Made by a program: the position numbers and the translations under genes. A stretch of DNA of 6,383 nucleotides from contig VBLV01000176.1 of assembly GCA_005879045.1 (NCBI GenBank), positions 1 through 6,383 on the forward strand, written 5' to 3'. The notes below the pieces were generated by a model. It was given only the letters and a program-made list of their open reading frames with translations. It was not told the origin of the DNA and made no database searches. This DNA comes from Methanobacteriota archaeon. GTDB lineage: Archaea; Thermoplasmatota; Thermoplasmata; RBG-16-68-12. Of this stretch, positions 1-6,004 are shown piece after piece; position 1 is the first letter of the stretch, and the number at the start of each line of letters is the position of its first letter.

Positions 1-1018
1 CTGCTTCCTGCAGGGGTTCTTCGCGACCGCGGGGCACCGGGCGATTCGATATCTGAACTGGGCCTCCACGGTCGCCCTCGTGGCCTTGGGCGCCTATGCG
101 TCGTATATCGTGATGAAGGACTTTGACTTTGGACAACTCTGGGCCTACCGGCCCGCGCAACCCCTTTCCTTCACGTTCACGGCCGGCGCCCTGGGAACGG
201 GATTTACCTACACGCTCACCTTCCCGCTCTTGCTCGACCTGCTCATCGCCTACAACTGGACGTGGGAGTTCATCGGCGACTTCAGCCGTTTCGCGCGATC
301 CAAGAAAGCCGGGACGTGGGGCCCGTTCGCAGGCGCGTCCCTGGCGCAGTACTGGTTCTTCTCCGTCGGCGCCTTGATGACCGTCGCATTCCTGGTGACC
401 GCGCCCGCCGGGTCCGTCAACTTCGCCGCGATTTCGGACCCGAGTTACAAGGCCACTCAACTCGGATTCGGCCTGGGAGCCTATCTCATCATCCTGGTCG
501 CGACGATTTCCACGAACGCGGGGAACATCTACGCGTCCGCCCTCGGCATTACGAACATCGCGACCCGGTGGAAGACGTCGATGCGGAGGCTCCTCCTCCT
601 CTCCGCCGTGATCGTCGTCCCGCTCGCGCTCCTCCCACTCTTCGAGACGAACTTCGTCTTCACGTACATCTTCTTCCTCGACTTCCTCGGAGCCATCGTC
701 GTGCCCCTGTGGACTCTCACGCTCGTCGACTATTTCCTCGTCAAGGCGCGGCGCTACTCGGACGACCTCTTCGCAGCGGAAGACGGCCACTACTGGTACC
801 GCGGCGGATGGAACTGGCCCGCCGTCGTCACCCTCCTCAGCGGCACCGCCCTGTATTGGATCATCGCGTTCGGGTTCCCGACGCTCCGGGAAACGATCTC
901 CGCTGCGTTGCCGACGATCGTCTTTGTGGTCGTCGTCTACTACTTCTGGGGCCGCTCCGCTTGGGAGAAACATCTCCGTGCGCTCCGAGAAGCTCGACTC
1001 GTCGAGGCGACCGGCTGA
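1..1018 (+). CDS. NCS1-family nucleobase/allantoin/hydantoin permease, 5'-truncated by the window edge
   Basis: This is the C-terminal part of a membrane transporter of the nucleobase:cation symporter-1 family (Transp_cyt_pur), which imports cytosine, uracil, allantoin, hydantoins or similar compounds with H+ or Na+. The frame is open from base 2 and runs 338 codons to TGA at 1016-1018; family members usually have about 450-500 residues, so roughly the first quarter is missing. Several hydrophobic helices are visible. The family hallmark is the segment reading WEFIGDFSRFARSKKAG (about 262-312), the NCS1 'DfSRya' motif, followed by a Gly/Ala-rich helix. A later helix reads NAGNIYASALGI, and the tail is basic and soluble (EKHLRALREARLVEATG). 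The exact substrate cannot be read from sequence. Its position upstream of an omega-aminotransferase and MMSDH favours a pyrimidine-derived or related N-compound. The family call is firm; the substrate is inference. Confidence 0.9.
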   Translation, partial: CFLQGFFATAGHRAIRYLNWASTVALVALGAYASYIVMKDFDFGQLWAYRPAQPLSFTFTAGALGTGFTYTLTFPLLLDLLIAYNWTWEFIGDFSRFARSKKAGTWGPFAGASLAQYWFFSVGALMTVAFLVTAPAGSVNFAAISDPSYKATQLGFGLGAYLIILVATISTNAGNIYASALGITNIATRWKTSMRRLLLLSAVIVVPLALLPLFETNFVFTYIFFLDFLGAIVVPLWTLTLVDYFLVKARRYSDDLFAAEDGHYWYRGGWNWPAVVTLLSGTALYWIIAFGFPTLRETISAALPTIVFVVVVYYFWGRSAWEKHLRALREARLVEATG

Positions 1019-1128
1019 CCCGACGCCCACGGTCGGCTTATCCGCTTTCTCGTCTAACCCACATCGGTGGATGGCATGTCCGCCACGTTCCCGGGTCGTC
1101 GCGCACGACGGCAAGCGGAGAGAGCGAT

Positions 1129-1136
1129 CACTAATA
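1129..1136 (+). promoter_or_regulatory. Possible TATA-like element for the two-repeat protein gene
   Basis: An A/T-rich CACTAATA stands out in a GC-rich gap about 37 bases before the ATG at 1170. An archaeal start about 25 bases downstream would leave a short leader of around a dozen bases holding the GGAGTGAGG ribosome-binding site. There is no convincing purine-rich BRE in front of it, so the call is weak. The rest of the 151-base gap after the permease (1019-1169) shows only a short inverted repeat (GTCGT/ACGAC, 1095-1109) and nothing else recognisable. Confidence 0.3.
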
Positions 1137-1169
1137 GCCGCTCCCGACTGTATCAGTCCAGGAGTGAGG

Positions 1170-1604
1170 ATGGCTCTCGGTCCATCAACGACCGGCTCCG
1201 AACGCGCCGCCGCGCTCAGTCGGATGGTGGCGGCCCTCGAGGCCGCGAAGAAAGCGAGGGACTCCGGCCATAATGTCCAGCAAGTCCGAGGGATGTTGAA
1301 AGCTGCTCGATCTGCGTTCGAGGCGGGTGACTATACAACCGCGGCGCGGTTCGCCGATCAGGTCCTGGACACCTGCGGGGACCAGTCGGTTCGCGCTGCG
1401 GGAGGGCCTCCGAGAGCCGTCGTTCTCGAGCGGATCTCCGAAGCCCTCCGCGCGACGAAGAAACGGAAGCGCCGGGGGTTCAACGTCGAGCAAAGCCAGC
1501 AGCTGCTGAGGCAGGCGCGCGTCGCCTTCGAGTCAGGTGACTACCGGACGGCGATGGACTTGGCTGATCAAGCACTCCAGCTGTGCAGTCCCGACGCTCG
1601 CTAG
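1170..1604 (+). CDS. Unrecognised 144-aa protein built of two tandem helical repeats
   Basis: I do not recognise this protein as a named family. The frame stays open well upstream, but ATG 1170 is chosen because GGAGTGAGG lies directly before it and because an earlier start would overlap the permease. Two units, about residues 20-69 and 90-139, align without gaps at an exact 70-residue offset; my hand count is 25 identities in 50. Each unit has a basic Ala-rich helix containing a KK pair (27-28, 97-98), a G-x-N-V turn (33-36, 103-106), a helix ending A-R-x-A-F-E, a G-D-Y turn (53-55, 123-125) and a helix ending A-D-Q-x-L with a terminal Cys (C69, C139). This helix-turn-helix layout resembles a TPR-like hairpin, suggesting a small soluble scaffold or adaptor. 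There is no signal peptide or membrane segment. It lies between a transporter and catabolic enzymes, but the gaps (151 and 96 bases) do not prove co-transcription. Confidence 0.8.
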   Translation: MALGPSTTGSERAAALSRMVAALEAAKKARDSGHNVQQVRGMLKAARSAFEAGDYTTAARFADQVLDTCGDQSVRAAGGPPRAVVLERISEALRATKKRKRRGFNVEQSQQLLRQARVAFESGDYRTAMDLADQALQLCSPDAR

Positions 1605-1627
1605 GCAAGTGCCGAGGCGCCGAGATA

Positions 1628-1640
1628 GAAAGCCTATATT
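1628..1640 (+). promoter_or_regulatory. Candidate BRE/TATA promoter of the aminotransferase-MMSDH operon
   Basis: GAAAGC (BRE-like) runs directly into CTATATT, one of the few A/T-rich clusters in this GC-rich stretch, just after the stop of the repeat-protein gene. Archaeal transcription normally starts about 25 bases beyond the TATA centre, which predicts a start near 1661-1665. That gives a leader of roughly 37 bases to the ATG at 1701. The call is based on composition and position only. Confidence 0.5.
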
Positions 1641-1663
1641 GCCTCCCCGCCATCCTCGCTGCG

Positions 1664-1687
1664 AGGCGTGCCCTTCGGGCGTCGCCT
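1664..1687 (+). other. Predicted hairpin in the aminotransferase leader
   Basis: AGGCG (1664-1668) pairs with CGCCT (1683-1687), and inside it GCCC (1670-1673) pairs with GGGC (1677-1680) around a TTC loop. A small asymmetric internal loop separates the two helices. The hairpin sits between the predicted transcription start and the ATG at 1701. It could influence translation of an mRNA that lacks a clear Shine-Dalgarno site. In GC-rich DNA such stems also arise by chance. Confidence 0.3.
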
Positions 1688-1700
1688 GAGCCGCGATACC

Positions 1701-3062
1701 ATGGCGAGACGCATGAAGAAGGAACTCCGTGGACCGAGGATCGTTTCGATTCCTCCGGGGCCGAAGTCGAAAGCCGCGATGTCGCGGAAAGAGAAGTTCG
1801 TCACGAACGCCGTCAAGGTCGCCCTTCCGATCGACGTCACGTTCGCGGAAGGTCCCTTCGTCCAAGATGCCGACGGGAACGTCTACATCGACCTGGGCGG
1901 CGGAATCGGTGTCCAGACCGCGGGCCACCGTCCGCCTTCGGTCATCCGAGCCGCGAAAGACGAACTGGATCGGCTGACGCACATCTCCTTCATGGTGGCG
2001 ACGTACGGGCCGTACACGGACCTGGCCGCGCGCATGGCCGAGATTTGTCCACCGGGCCTGACGAAGTCGATCTTCCTTAACTCCGGGTCCGAGGCGATTG
2101 AGAATGCCGTCAAGATCTCGCGGGCGGCGACGAAGCGGGCGTGGCTCGTCTCTTTCAAGACCGCATTCCACGGACGCACGCTCCTCGACATCAGCCTCAC
2201 GGGGAAGGACAAACCGTACCGCGAAGGATTCGGTCCGCTCGTCCGAGAGGTGATCCTCGCGGACTACGCATACCCATACCGAGATCCGCAAGGACTTCCC
2301 CCCGCGGAATGCGCGAAAGCCCGGGTCGAGGAAATCGAGCGCGCCATCAACCAACCGGAGGTCGCCGGCCGCGTCGCCGCGATCCTCGCGGAGCCGGTCC
2401 AAGGAGAAGGCGGGATGATCGTCCCGCCTAAGGAGTTCTTCCCACGCCTCCGGAAGCTGTGCGACGCCCACGGCATCGTCCTCGTGGACGACGAAGTGCA
2501 GGCGGGGATGGGCCGCACCGGGAAGCTGTGGGCCATCGAGCACTGGAACACGGTGCCGGACATCTTGGTGAGCGGCAAGGCCGTTGGAGGCGGATTGCCG
2601 TTCGGCGGTGTGACGGGGAAGCCCGCGGTCATGGACCGACCGGGACCCGGGAGCCTGGGCGGAACGTTCGGGGGCAATCCGGTGGTGTGTGCCGCGGCGC
2701 TCGAAGCGGTCGATGAGATCCAGAAGGCGCTCCCGAAGACGAAGGGGCTCGAGTCGCTCATCCGGAAACGGTTGGACGAGATCTTCGAAGGCCACGACCG
2801 CGTGGGCGAGGTCCGCGGGATCGGCGCGATGTGGGCCCTCGAGTTCGTGAAGGACCGCCAAACGAAAGAGCCGGACGTGGAACTCGCGCGGGCCGTCCAG
2901 CTCGCCGGCCTCAAGAACGGACTCGTGCTCCTTACGGCGGGATTCTTCAACAACTGCATCCGCCTGCTCCCGCCGATCAACATCCCGCTCCCGCTCATGA
3001 CGAAAGCGCTCGACCTGCTCGAAGACAGTCTCGATCTGGCTCTTGCGGGGAAGGCGTCCTGA
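1701..3062 (+). CDS. Class III (omega) PLP-dependent aminotransferase, 4-aminobutyrate/beta-alanine type
   Basis: A fold-type I PLP enzyme that moves an amino group from a terminal (omega) amine, such as GABA, beta-alanine, 3-aminoisobutyrate or ornithine, to a 2-oxo acid. From ATG 1701 it is 453 residues, the normal family length. The N-terminus has the familiar GPKSK segment and an F-V-x-D-x-D-G-N-x-Y-I-D-L strand. Cofactor motifs are complete: NSGSEA (127-132) for phosphate binding, FHGRT (156-160) with the stacking aromatic, EPVQGEGG, DDEVQAGMGRTGK (from 263; D264 contacts the pyridine nitrogen) and SGKAVGGG with the Schiff-base lysine K293. GTFGGNP follows later. ATG 1713 or GTG 1668 are alternative starts; the extra residues from 1668 look non-conserved. 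No strong ribosome-binding site precedes 1701. Adjacency to MMSDH suggests a beta-amino acid substrate. Related archaeal proteins include ornithine transaminases and racemases, so specificity stays open. Confidence 0.93.
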   Translation: MARRMKKELRGPRIVSIPPGPKSKAAMSRKEKFVTNAVKVALPIDVTFAEGPFVQDADGNVYIDLGGGIGVQTAGHRPPSVIRAAKDELDRLTHISFMVATYGPYTDLAARMAEICPPGLTKSIFLNSGSEAIENAVKISRAATKRAWLVSFKTAFHGRTLLDISLTGKDKPYREGFGPLVREVILADYAYPYRDPQGLPPAECAKARVEEIERAINQPEVAGRVAAILAEPVQGEGGMIVPPKEFFPRLRKLCDAHGIVLVDDEVQAGMGRTGKLWAIEHWNTVPDILVSGKAVGGGLPFGGVTGKPAVMDRPGPGSLGGTFGGNPVVCAAALEAVDEIQKALPKTKGLESLIRKRLDEIFEGHDRVGEVRGIGAMWALEFVKDRQTKEPDVELARAVQLAGLKNGLVLLTAGFFNNCIRLLPPINIPLPLMTKALDLLEDSLDLALAGKAS

Positions 3063-3066
3063 GGTG
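3061..3066 (+). promoter_or_regulatory. Shine-Dalgarno site overlapping the upstream stop codon
   Basis: GAGGTG matches the 3' end of archaeal 16S rRNA and lies 3 bases before ATG 3070. Its first two bases are part of the TGA stop (3060-3062) of the aminotransferase. It favours ATG 3070 over the upstream in-frame GTG at 3043, which would overlap the previous gene, and suggests translational coupling of the two enzymes. Confidence 0.75.
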
Positions 3067-3069
3067 GGG

Positions 3070-4559
3070 ATGGTCCGCGCGACCAAACTGCTCGCGGAAG
3101 TCAAGTCCCACTACGGGGATTTGAAGAATTACATCGGCGGAACCTGGCGCACTCCGGAGACGACGGAGTGGCTCGAGGACACCAATCCTGCAACCGGCGG
3201 CGTCATCGCACGGGTTCCGCTGTCGACGAATGAAGACGTCGACGTCGCGGTCCAAGAGGCGCTCCGGGCGTGGGATACCTGGCGGGAGACGCCCCCGCTG
3301 GACCGGGCGCGGTACTTCTTCGCTCTTCGCGACCTGATGGAACAGCGTTTCGAGGATCTCTCGCGGGTCATCGTCCAAGACATGGGCAAGACCATCGACG
3401 AGGCGCGTGGCGAAGTCCGGCGGGCCATCGAGAACGTCGAGGTCGCCGCGGGCATTCCGAGCCTTATGATGGGGTACAACCTCGAAGACGGAGCGGGCCA
3501 GGGGATCGACGAGGAGGTCCTGTACCAGCCGCTCGGGGTGTTCGCCGGAATCAGCCCGTTCAACTTTCCCATCATGGTGCAGTTCTGGTTCTGGCCGTAC
3601 GCCGTCGCGACCGGGAACTGCTGGATCGCGAAGCCGTCCGAGCAGGATCCGACCGCGATGCAGCTCGTCATGGACCTCGTCCACCAGGCCGGGTTCCCGG
3701 CGGGCATCGTGAACCTGGTTCACGGCGCGAAGGAAACGGTCAACGCGATCCTCGATCACCCGCACATCGCCGGCGTCTCGTTCGTCGGCTCGAGCGCGGT
3801 GGCCAAGCTCATCTACGCGAAGGCGGCGGCTTCGGGGAAGCGGGTTCAAGCCGGCGGCGGCGCCAAGAACGTCCTCGTCGTCATGCCCGATGCGAAGCTC
3901 GACAAGGTCGTCTCGAACTTGGTCTCGTCTTGCTACGGTTGCGCGGGCGAACGGTGCCTGGCGGGATCGGTCGTTGTCGGGGTCGGCAAGGTCCATGCAG
4001 ATCTCCGCCGCAAGTTCTCGAATGCCGCCCAGGCGCTCAAGGTCGGGTACGGCCTCGACGAGACCGTGCAGATGGGCCCCGTGATTTCCGCGGTCCACCG
4101 GGACCGGGTCCTCGGCTTCATCGATCGGGGCGAGCAGGAAGGCGCCCAGGTCGCGTTGGACGGCCGGTCGGTTCGCGTGTCCGGCTACGACGGCTACTTC
4201 GTCGGCCCGACGATCCTCGATGACGTCCGACTCGACATGACCGTCGCTCGAGAGGAGATCTTCGGCCCTGTCGCTAGCGTGTTCGCAGTCCACGCCTTCG
4301 ATGATGCAATCGACCTGATCAACTCGAGTCCGTACGGGAACGCGGCCACGATCTACACGTCCGGCGGGAAGTACGCAAGGGACTTCCGGTACCGCGTCCG
4401 TGCGGGGAACATCGGCATCAACGTGGGGGTCGCGGCCCGATGGCCTACTTCCCGTTCGGCGGGACGAAGAACTCGTTCTTCGGAGACCTCCATCCGCAGA
4501 GCCGCGATGCGGTCCGGTTCTTCACGGAGAGCAAGGTCGTCATCACCCGGTGGGTCTGA
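3070..4559 (+). CDS. mmsA: CoA-acylating methylmalonate-semialdehyde dehydrogenase, interrupted by a frameshift near 4437
   Basis: This aldehyde dehydrogenase superfamily enzyme oxidises methylmalonate or malonate semialdehyde with NAD+ and CoA to propionyl-CoA or acetyl-CoA plus CO2. It acts in valine, thymine/uracil and beta-alanine breakdown. Visible motifs include ISPFNFP (161-167), AKPSEQDP from 187 with NAD-binding K188, FVGSS (238-242) and GERC with catalytic C296 preceded by R295. Alanine (A261, in QAGGGAKN) stands where ordinary ALDHs carry their general-base Glu, as expected for the CoA-dependent MMSDH clade. The frame shifts after A456. In the next frame the sequence resumes as [16 protein letters not shown] and ends [10 protein letters not shown] at TGA 4557-4559, the characteristic MMSDH C-terminus. 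Restored length is 496 residues, normal for the family. Without correction the frame runs to 4587 with an Arg/Ser-rich tail. It is probably co-transcribed with the aminotransferase 7 bp upstream. Confidence 0.92.
4435..4442 (+). other. Frameshift site in mmsA (one C apparently missing)
   Basis: The bases read GCCCGATG where the conserved protein [13 protein letters not shown] requires GCCCCGATG. The CCC run at 4436-4438 therefore looks one C short. Before this point the frame is conserved MMSDH; after it the homologous residues continue in another frame. Either a sequencing or assembly error in the C run, or a real inactivating deletion, explains it. Confidence 0.88.
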
Positions 4560-4607
4560 CCGGCTGGGGAGGCGAACCCGTTTCTAAGTCGCACTAGGTT
4601 CTCACCC

Positions 4608-4630
4608 GAAACGTGGTACGGAAACGAAAC
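4608..4630 (+). repeat. GAAACG direct repeats upstream of the HxlR gene, possible operator
   Basis: GAAACG occurs at 4608-4613 and again at 4621-4626, a 13-base period, with a further overlapping GAAAC at 4626-4630. The last copies coincide with the BRE of the predicted promoter. HxlR-type dimers often bind near their own promoter, so this could be an autoregulatory site. There is no functional evidence. The 96-base gap 4560-4655 contains nothing else I can name. Confidence 0.3.
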
Positions 4631-4638
4631 TACTTATA
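4625..4638 (+). promoter_or_regulatory. BRE/TATA promoter of the hxlR-tfb-aIF1 operon
   Basis: CGAAAC (BRE-like purine block) is followed directly by TACTTATA, an archaeal TATA box standing out in GC-rich DNA. A start about 25 bases downstream of the TATA centre falls near 4658-4662. That would leave a short leader to ATG 4677 and would lie slightly inside a start at ATG 4656. A second A/T cluster, ATTATATG at 4651-4658, could act as an alternative box that would give a leaderless transcript at about 4677. Confidence 0.6.
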
Positions 4639-4655
4639 CCCCGGACGCACATTAT

Positions 4656-5027
4656 ATGGTGCAAGGATGCGAAGTCATGGCGGAGAAGGAAAGCCCCTGC
4701 GAGGGGCCCGGCTGCGGGGCGATGGTCGCCTTCGAGGTGATCGGCTCCGAGCTCAAGCTCACGGTCCTCCACAGCCTCCTCTCCGGACCCAAACGCTTCA
4801 ACGAGCTGCGCGTGGCGACGGACATGTGCCAGAGCTCGCTCGCGAAGACGTTGAAGGAACTCGAGGAGGCCGGGATCGCGGAGCGGAAGGTCCATCTGGA
4901 CCGGCCGGTCGCGGTCGAGTATCGGCTGTCGCCGAAGGGCGCGGCGCTCTTCGAGGCGATTCGGGATCTGGAGCGGTGGGCGACCCGCTGGGTCATGAAT
5001 TCCGTTCCTCGCGAGGTGACACAATGA
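4656..5027 (+). CDS. HxlR-family winged helix-turn-helix transcriptional regulator
   Basis: A small DNA-binding regulator of the HxlR family. These act as homodimers and often sense thiol-reactive or redox signals through an N-terminal cysteine. From ATG 4656 it is 123 residues; from ATG 4677 it is 116. Motifs (numbered from 4677) are the family core AFEVIGSELKLTVLHSLLSG (18-37, where most members read IGGKW), PKRFNELR (38-45), a recognition helix in QSSLAKTLKELEEAG (52-66), an ER-K start of the wing (69-71) and YRLSPKG (82-88). The final helix contains WATRW. Cys8 and Cys13 lie in the N-terminal arm and Cys51 next to the recognition helix, so redox sensing is plausible but unproven. The predicted promoter fits the shorter start slightly better. 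The stop TGA overlaps the ATG of the TFB gene, so the regulator is co-expressed with that factor and may control its own operon. Confidence 0.9.
   Translation: MVQGCEVMAEKESPCEGPGCGAMVAFEVIGSELKLTVLHSLLSGPKRFNELRVATDMCQSSLAKTLKELEEAGIAERKVHLDRPVAVEYRLSPKGAALFEAIRDLERWATRWVMNSVPREVTQ
5013..5019 (+). promoter_or_regulatory. Strong Shine-Dalgarno site for the TFB gene
   Basis: GAGGTGA, a near-perfect complement of the anti-Shine-Dalgarno sequence, lies 4 bases before ATG 5024 inside the last codons of the HxlR gene. It fixes the TFB start at 5024, even though the frame stays open upstream to 4613. Confidence 0.8.
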
Positions 5028-6004
5028 GCCAGTTTACATCGACGAACGCAAGCGACGTGAGATTCAAGCGAGAGCTTCAGCCCGATTCATCGGCTTCGGA
5101 TGCCGCCCGCTGCCCGAACTGTGGCAGCTTTGCGCTGTACGTCGACCCGGTCCGCGGCGAGCGCGTCTGCGACAACTGCGGCTTCGTGGTCGACGAGAGC
5201 CTCGTGGACCAGGGCCCGGACTGGACCACGTTCGAAGGGGATGACCGGATTCGGGCCGGCCCGCCGCCGTCCGTGATGGCGCCGGACAAAGGGCTCGGGT
5301 CTATGGTCGGCAACGGCCTACGGGATGCGAAGGGGAATCCGATCGACGCACGCAGCGTGGCGGCGTTGAACCGTCTGCGCCGGGTCAGCCAGTGGACCCG
5401 GTATGACCGCACGGAGCGCGCCCTGGCCCCCGGCCTCGCGCAACTCTCGAGCCTTTCATCCCGCCTCGGCCTGGCACCGGCTTTCCGAGAGCGCGCCGCG
5501 ATCATCTTGCGGAAGGCGATTGAAGCGGGCCTGTCCCGGGGTCGATCGATGGACGCGATCGTCGCCGCAGTCGTCTACTTGGCGGCAAAGCAATTGGGTG
5601 CGCCGCGAGGTCTGCACGAACTGTCTGAGGCGACCGGCGTGACGGTCCACCGAATCTCGTTGACCGCGAAGGTCATCAGCCGCGAACTCGGGGTGTTCAG
5701 CCGCGCGAGCCGCGCGGAGGACTTCGTGCCTCGGTTCGCGTCGCAGCTCGGCCTGGATCCGCGGGTTGGGGAGCGCTCCTTGGCGCTCGTCGCCCAGGTG
5801 AAGGACTCGAAAGTCCTCGAGGCGAACTCGCCCGTCGGGATTGCCGCGGGGGCCCTGTACCTGGCCTCGGAGGAGCTCGGCGTGCCGTTGACGCAAGCCC
5901 AGATCGCCCGCCTGACCGGCGTGAGCGAGGTCACCATCCGAAAACACTATCGCCTACTGAAGGAATCCCTGGCAGAGAAGGAGACGCCATTGGAGGCGGC
6001 TTGA
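5024..6004 (+). CDS. tfb: Transcription initiation factor B (TFB, archaeal TFIIB homologue)
   Basis: This general factor bridges TBP/TATA and RNA polymerase and reads the BRE; 326 residues, a normal length. The zinc ribbon is complete (C30-P-N-C33 and C49-D-N-C52). The linker has GPDWTTF (64-70), like the family's GPEWRAF, and DKGLGSM (88-94), like DKGLSTM. Cyclin repeat 1 spans about 133-223 with GLSRGRSMDAI (169-179; family GLIRGRSIEGV) and ends VISRELG. Cyclin repeat 2 spans about 233-315, with SPVGIAAGALYLAS and a terminal helix-turn-helix GVSEVTIRKHYRLLKE. It departs from typical TFB in several places: the B-reader reads RIRAGPPPSVM instead of RTRxGAP-like sequence, and the region before cyclin 1 is altered (NRLRRVSQWTRYDRTER). 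The 29-residue arm before the first Cys also seems long. It may therefore be a specialised paralogue. It overlaps HxlR by 4 bases upstream and aIF1 by 4 bases downstream. Confidence 0.95.
   Translation: MSQFTSTNASDVRFKRELQPDSSASDAARCPNCGSFALYVDPVRGERVCDNCGFVVDESLVDQGPDWTTFEGDDRIRAGPPPSVMAPDKGLGSMVGNGLRDAKGNPIDARSVAALNRLRRVSQWTRYDRTERALAPGLAQLSSLSSRLGLAPAFRERAAIILRKAIEAGLSRGRSMDAIVAAVVYLAAKQLGAPRGLHELSEATGVTVHRISLTAKVISRELGVFSRASRAEDFVPRFASQLGLDPRVGERSLALVAQVKDSKVLEANSPVGIAAGALYLASEELGVPLTQAQIARLTGVSEVTIRKHYRLLKESLAEKETPLEAA
5992..5996 (+). promoter_or_regulatory. Shine-Dalgarno site deciding a TTG start for aIF1
   Basis: GGAGG lies 4 bases before TTG 6001, inside the last codons of TFB. No ATG or GTG is available in frame nearby, and the zinc knuckle begins only five residues later. 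TTG is thus the best start; an in-frame ATT at 5989 lies upstream of the site. Confidence 0.7.

Noticed and set aside
1091..1110. Inverted repeat GTCGT/ACGAC as a terminator
   Set aside because: Only a 5-bp stem with a GC loop and no T-run; archaeal terminators depend on T-rich tracts, which are absent here.
262..1134. Plus-strand open frame overlapping the permease
   Set aside because: Arg/His-rich translation in a shifted frame of a clear NCS1 gene; no motif and no separate ribosome-binding site.
924..1169. N-terminal extension of the two-repeat protein
   Set aside because: It would overlap the permease gene in another frame; composition is unlike the repeats, and a good ribosome-binding site precedes ATG 1170.
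1067..1273. Small open frame in the gap after the permease
   Set aside because: Arg/Ser-rich, overlaps the repeat-protein gene and shows no homology features.
1533..3104. Long minus-strand open frame opposite the aminotransferase
   Set aside because: It is antisense to a well-supported gene, has an Arg/Asp-rich composition typical of GC-rich antisense frames, and shows no recognisable motif.
2995..4293. Long minus-strand open frame opposite MMSDH
   Set aside because: Same reason: an antisense shadow of a conserved gene, low complexity in R, D and H, and no domain features.
4430..4445. Programmed ribosomal frameshifting in mmsA
   Set aside because: There is no known slippery heptamer or downstream structure pattern, and such control is not known for MMSDH; a missing C explains the site more simply.
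4575..4613. CGTTTC (4579-4584) and GAAACG (4608-4613) as a terminator hairpin
   Set aside because: A six-base stem with a 23-base loop and no following T-tract is not convincing.
4613..5023. N-terminal extension of TFB
   Set aside because: The frame is open upstream, but the region codes for HxlR in another frame; the strong Shine-Dalgarno at 5013-5019 and the usual TFB length fix the start at 5024.
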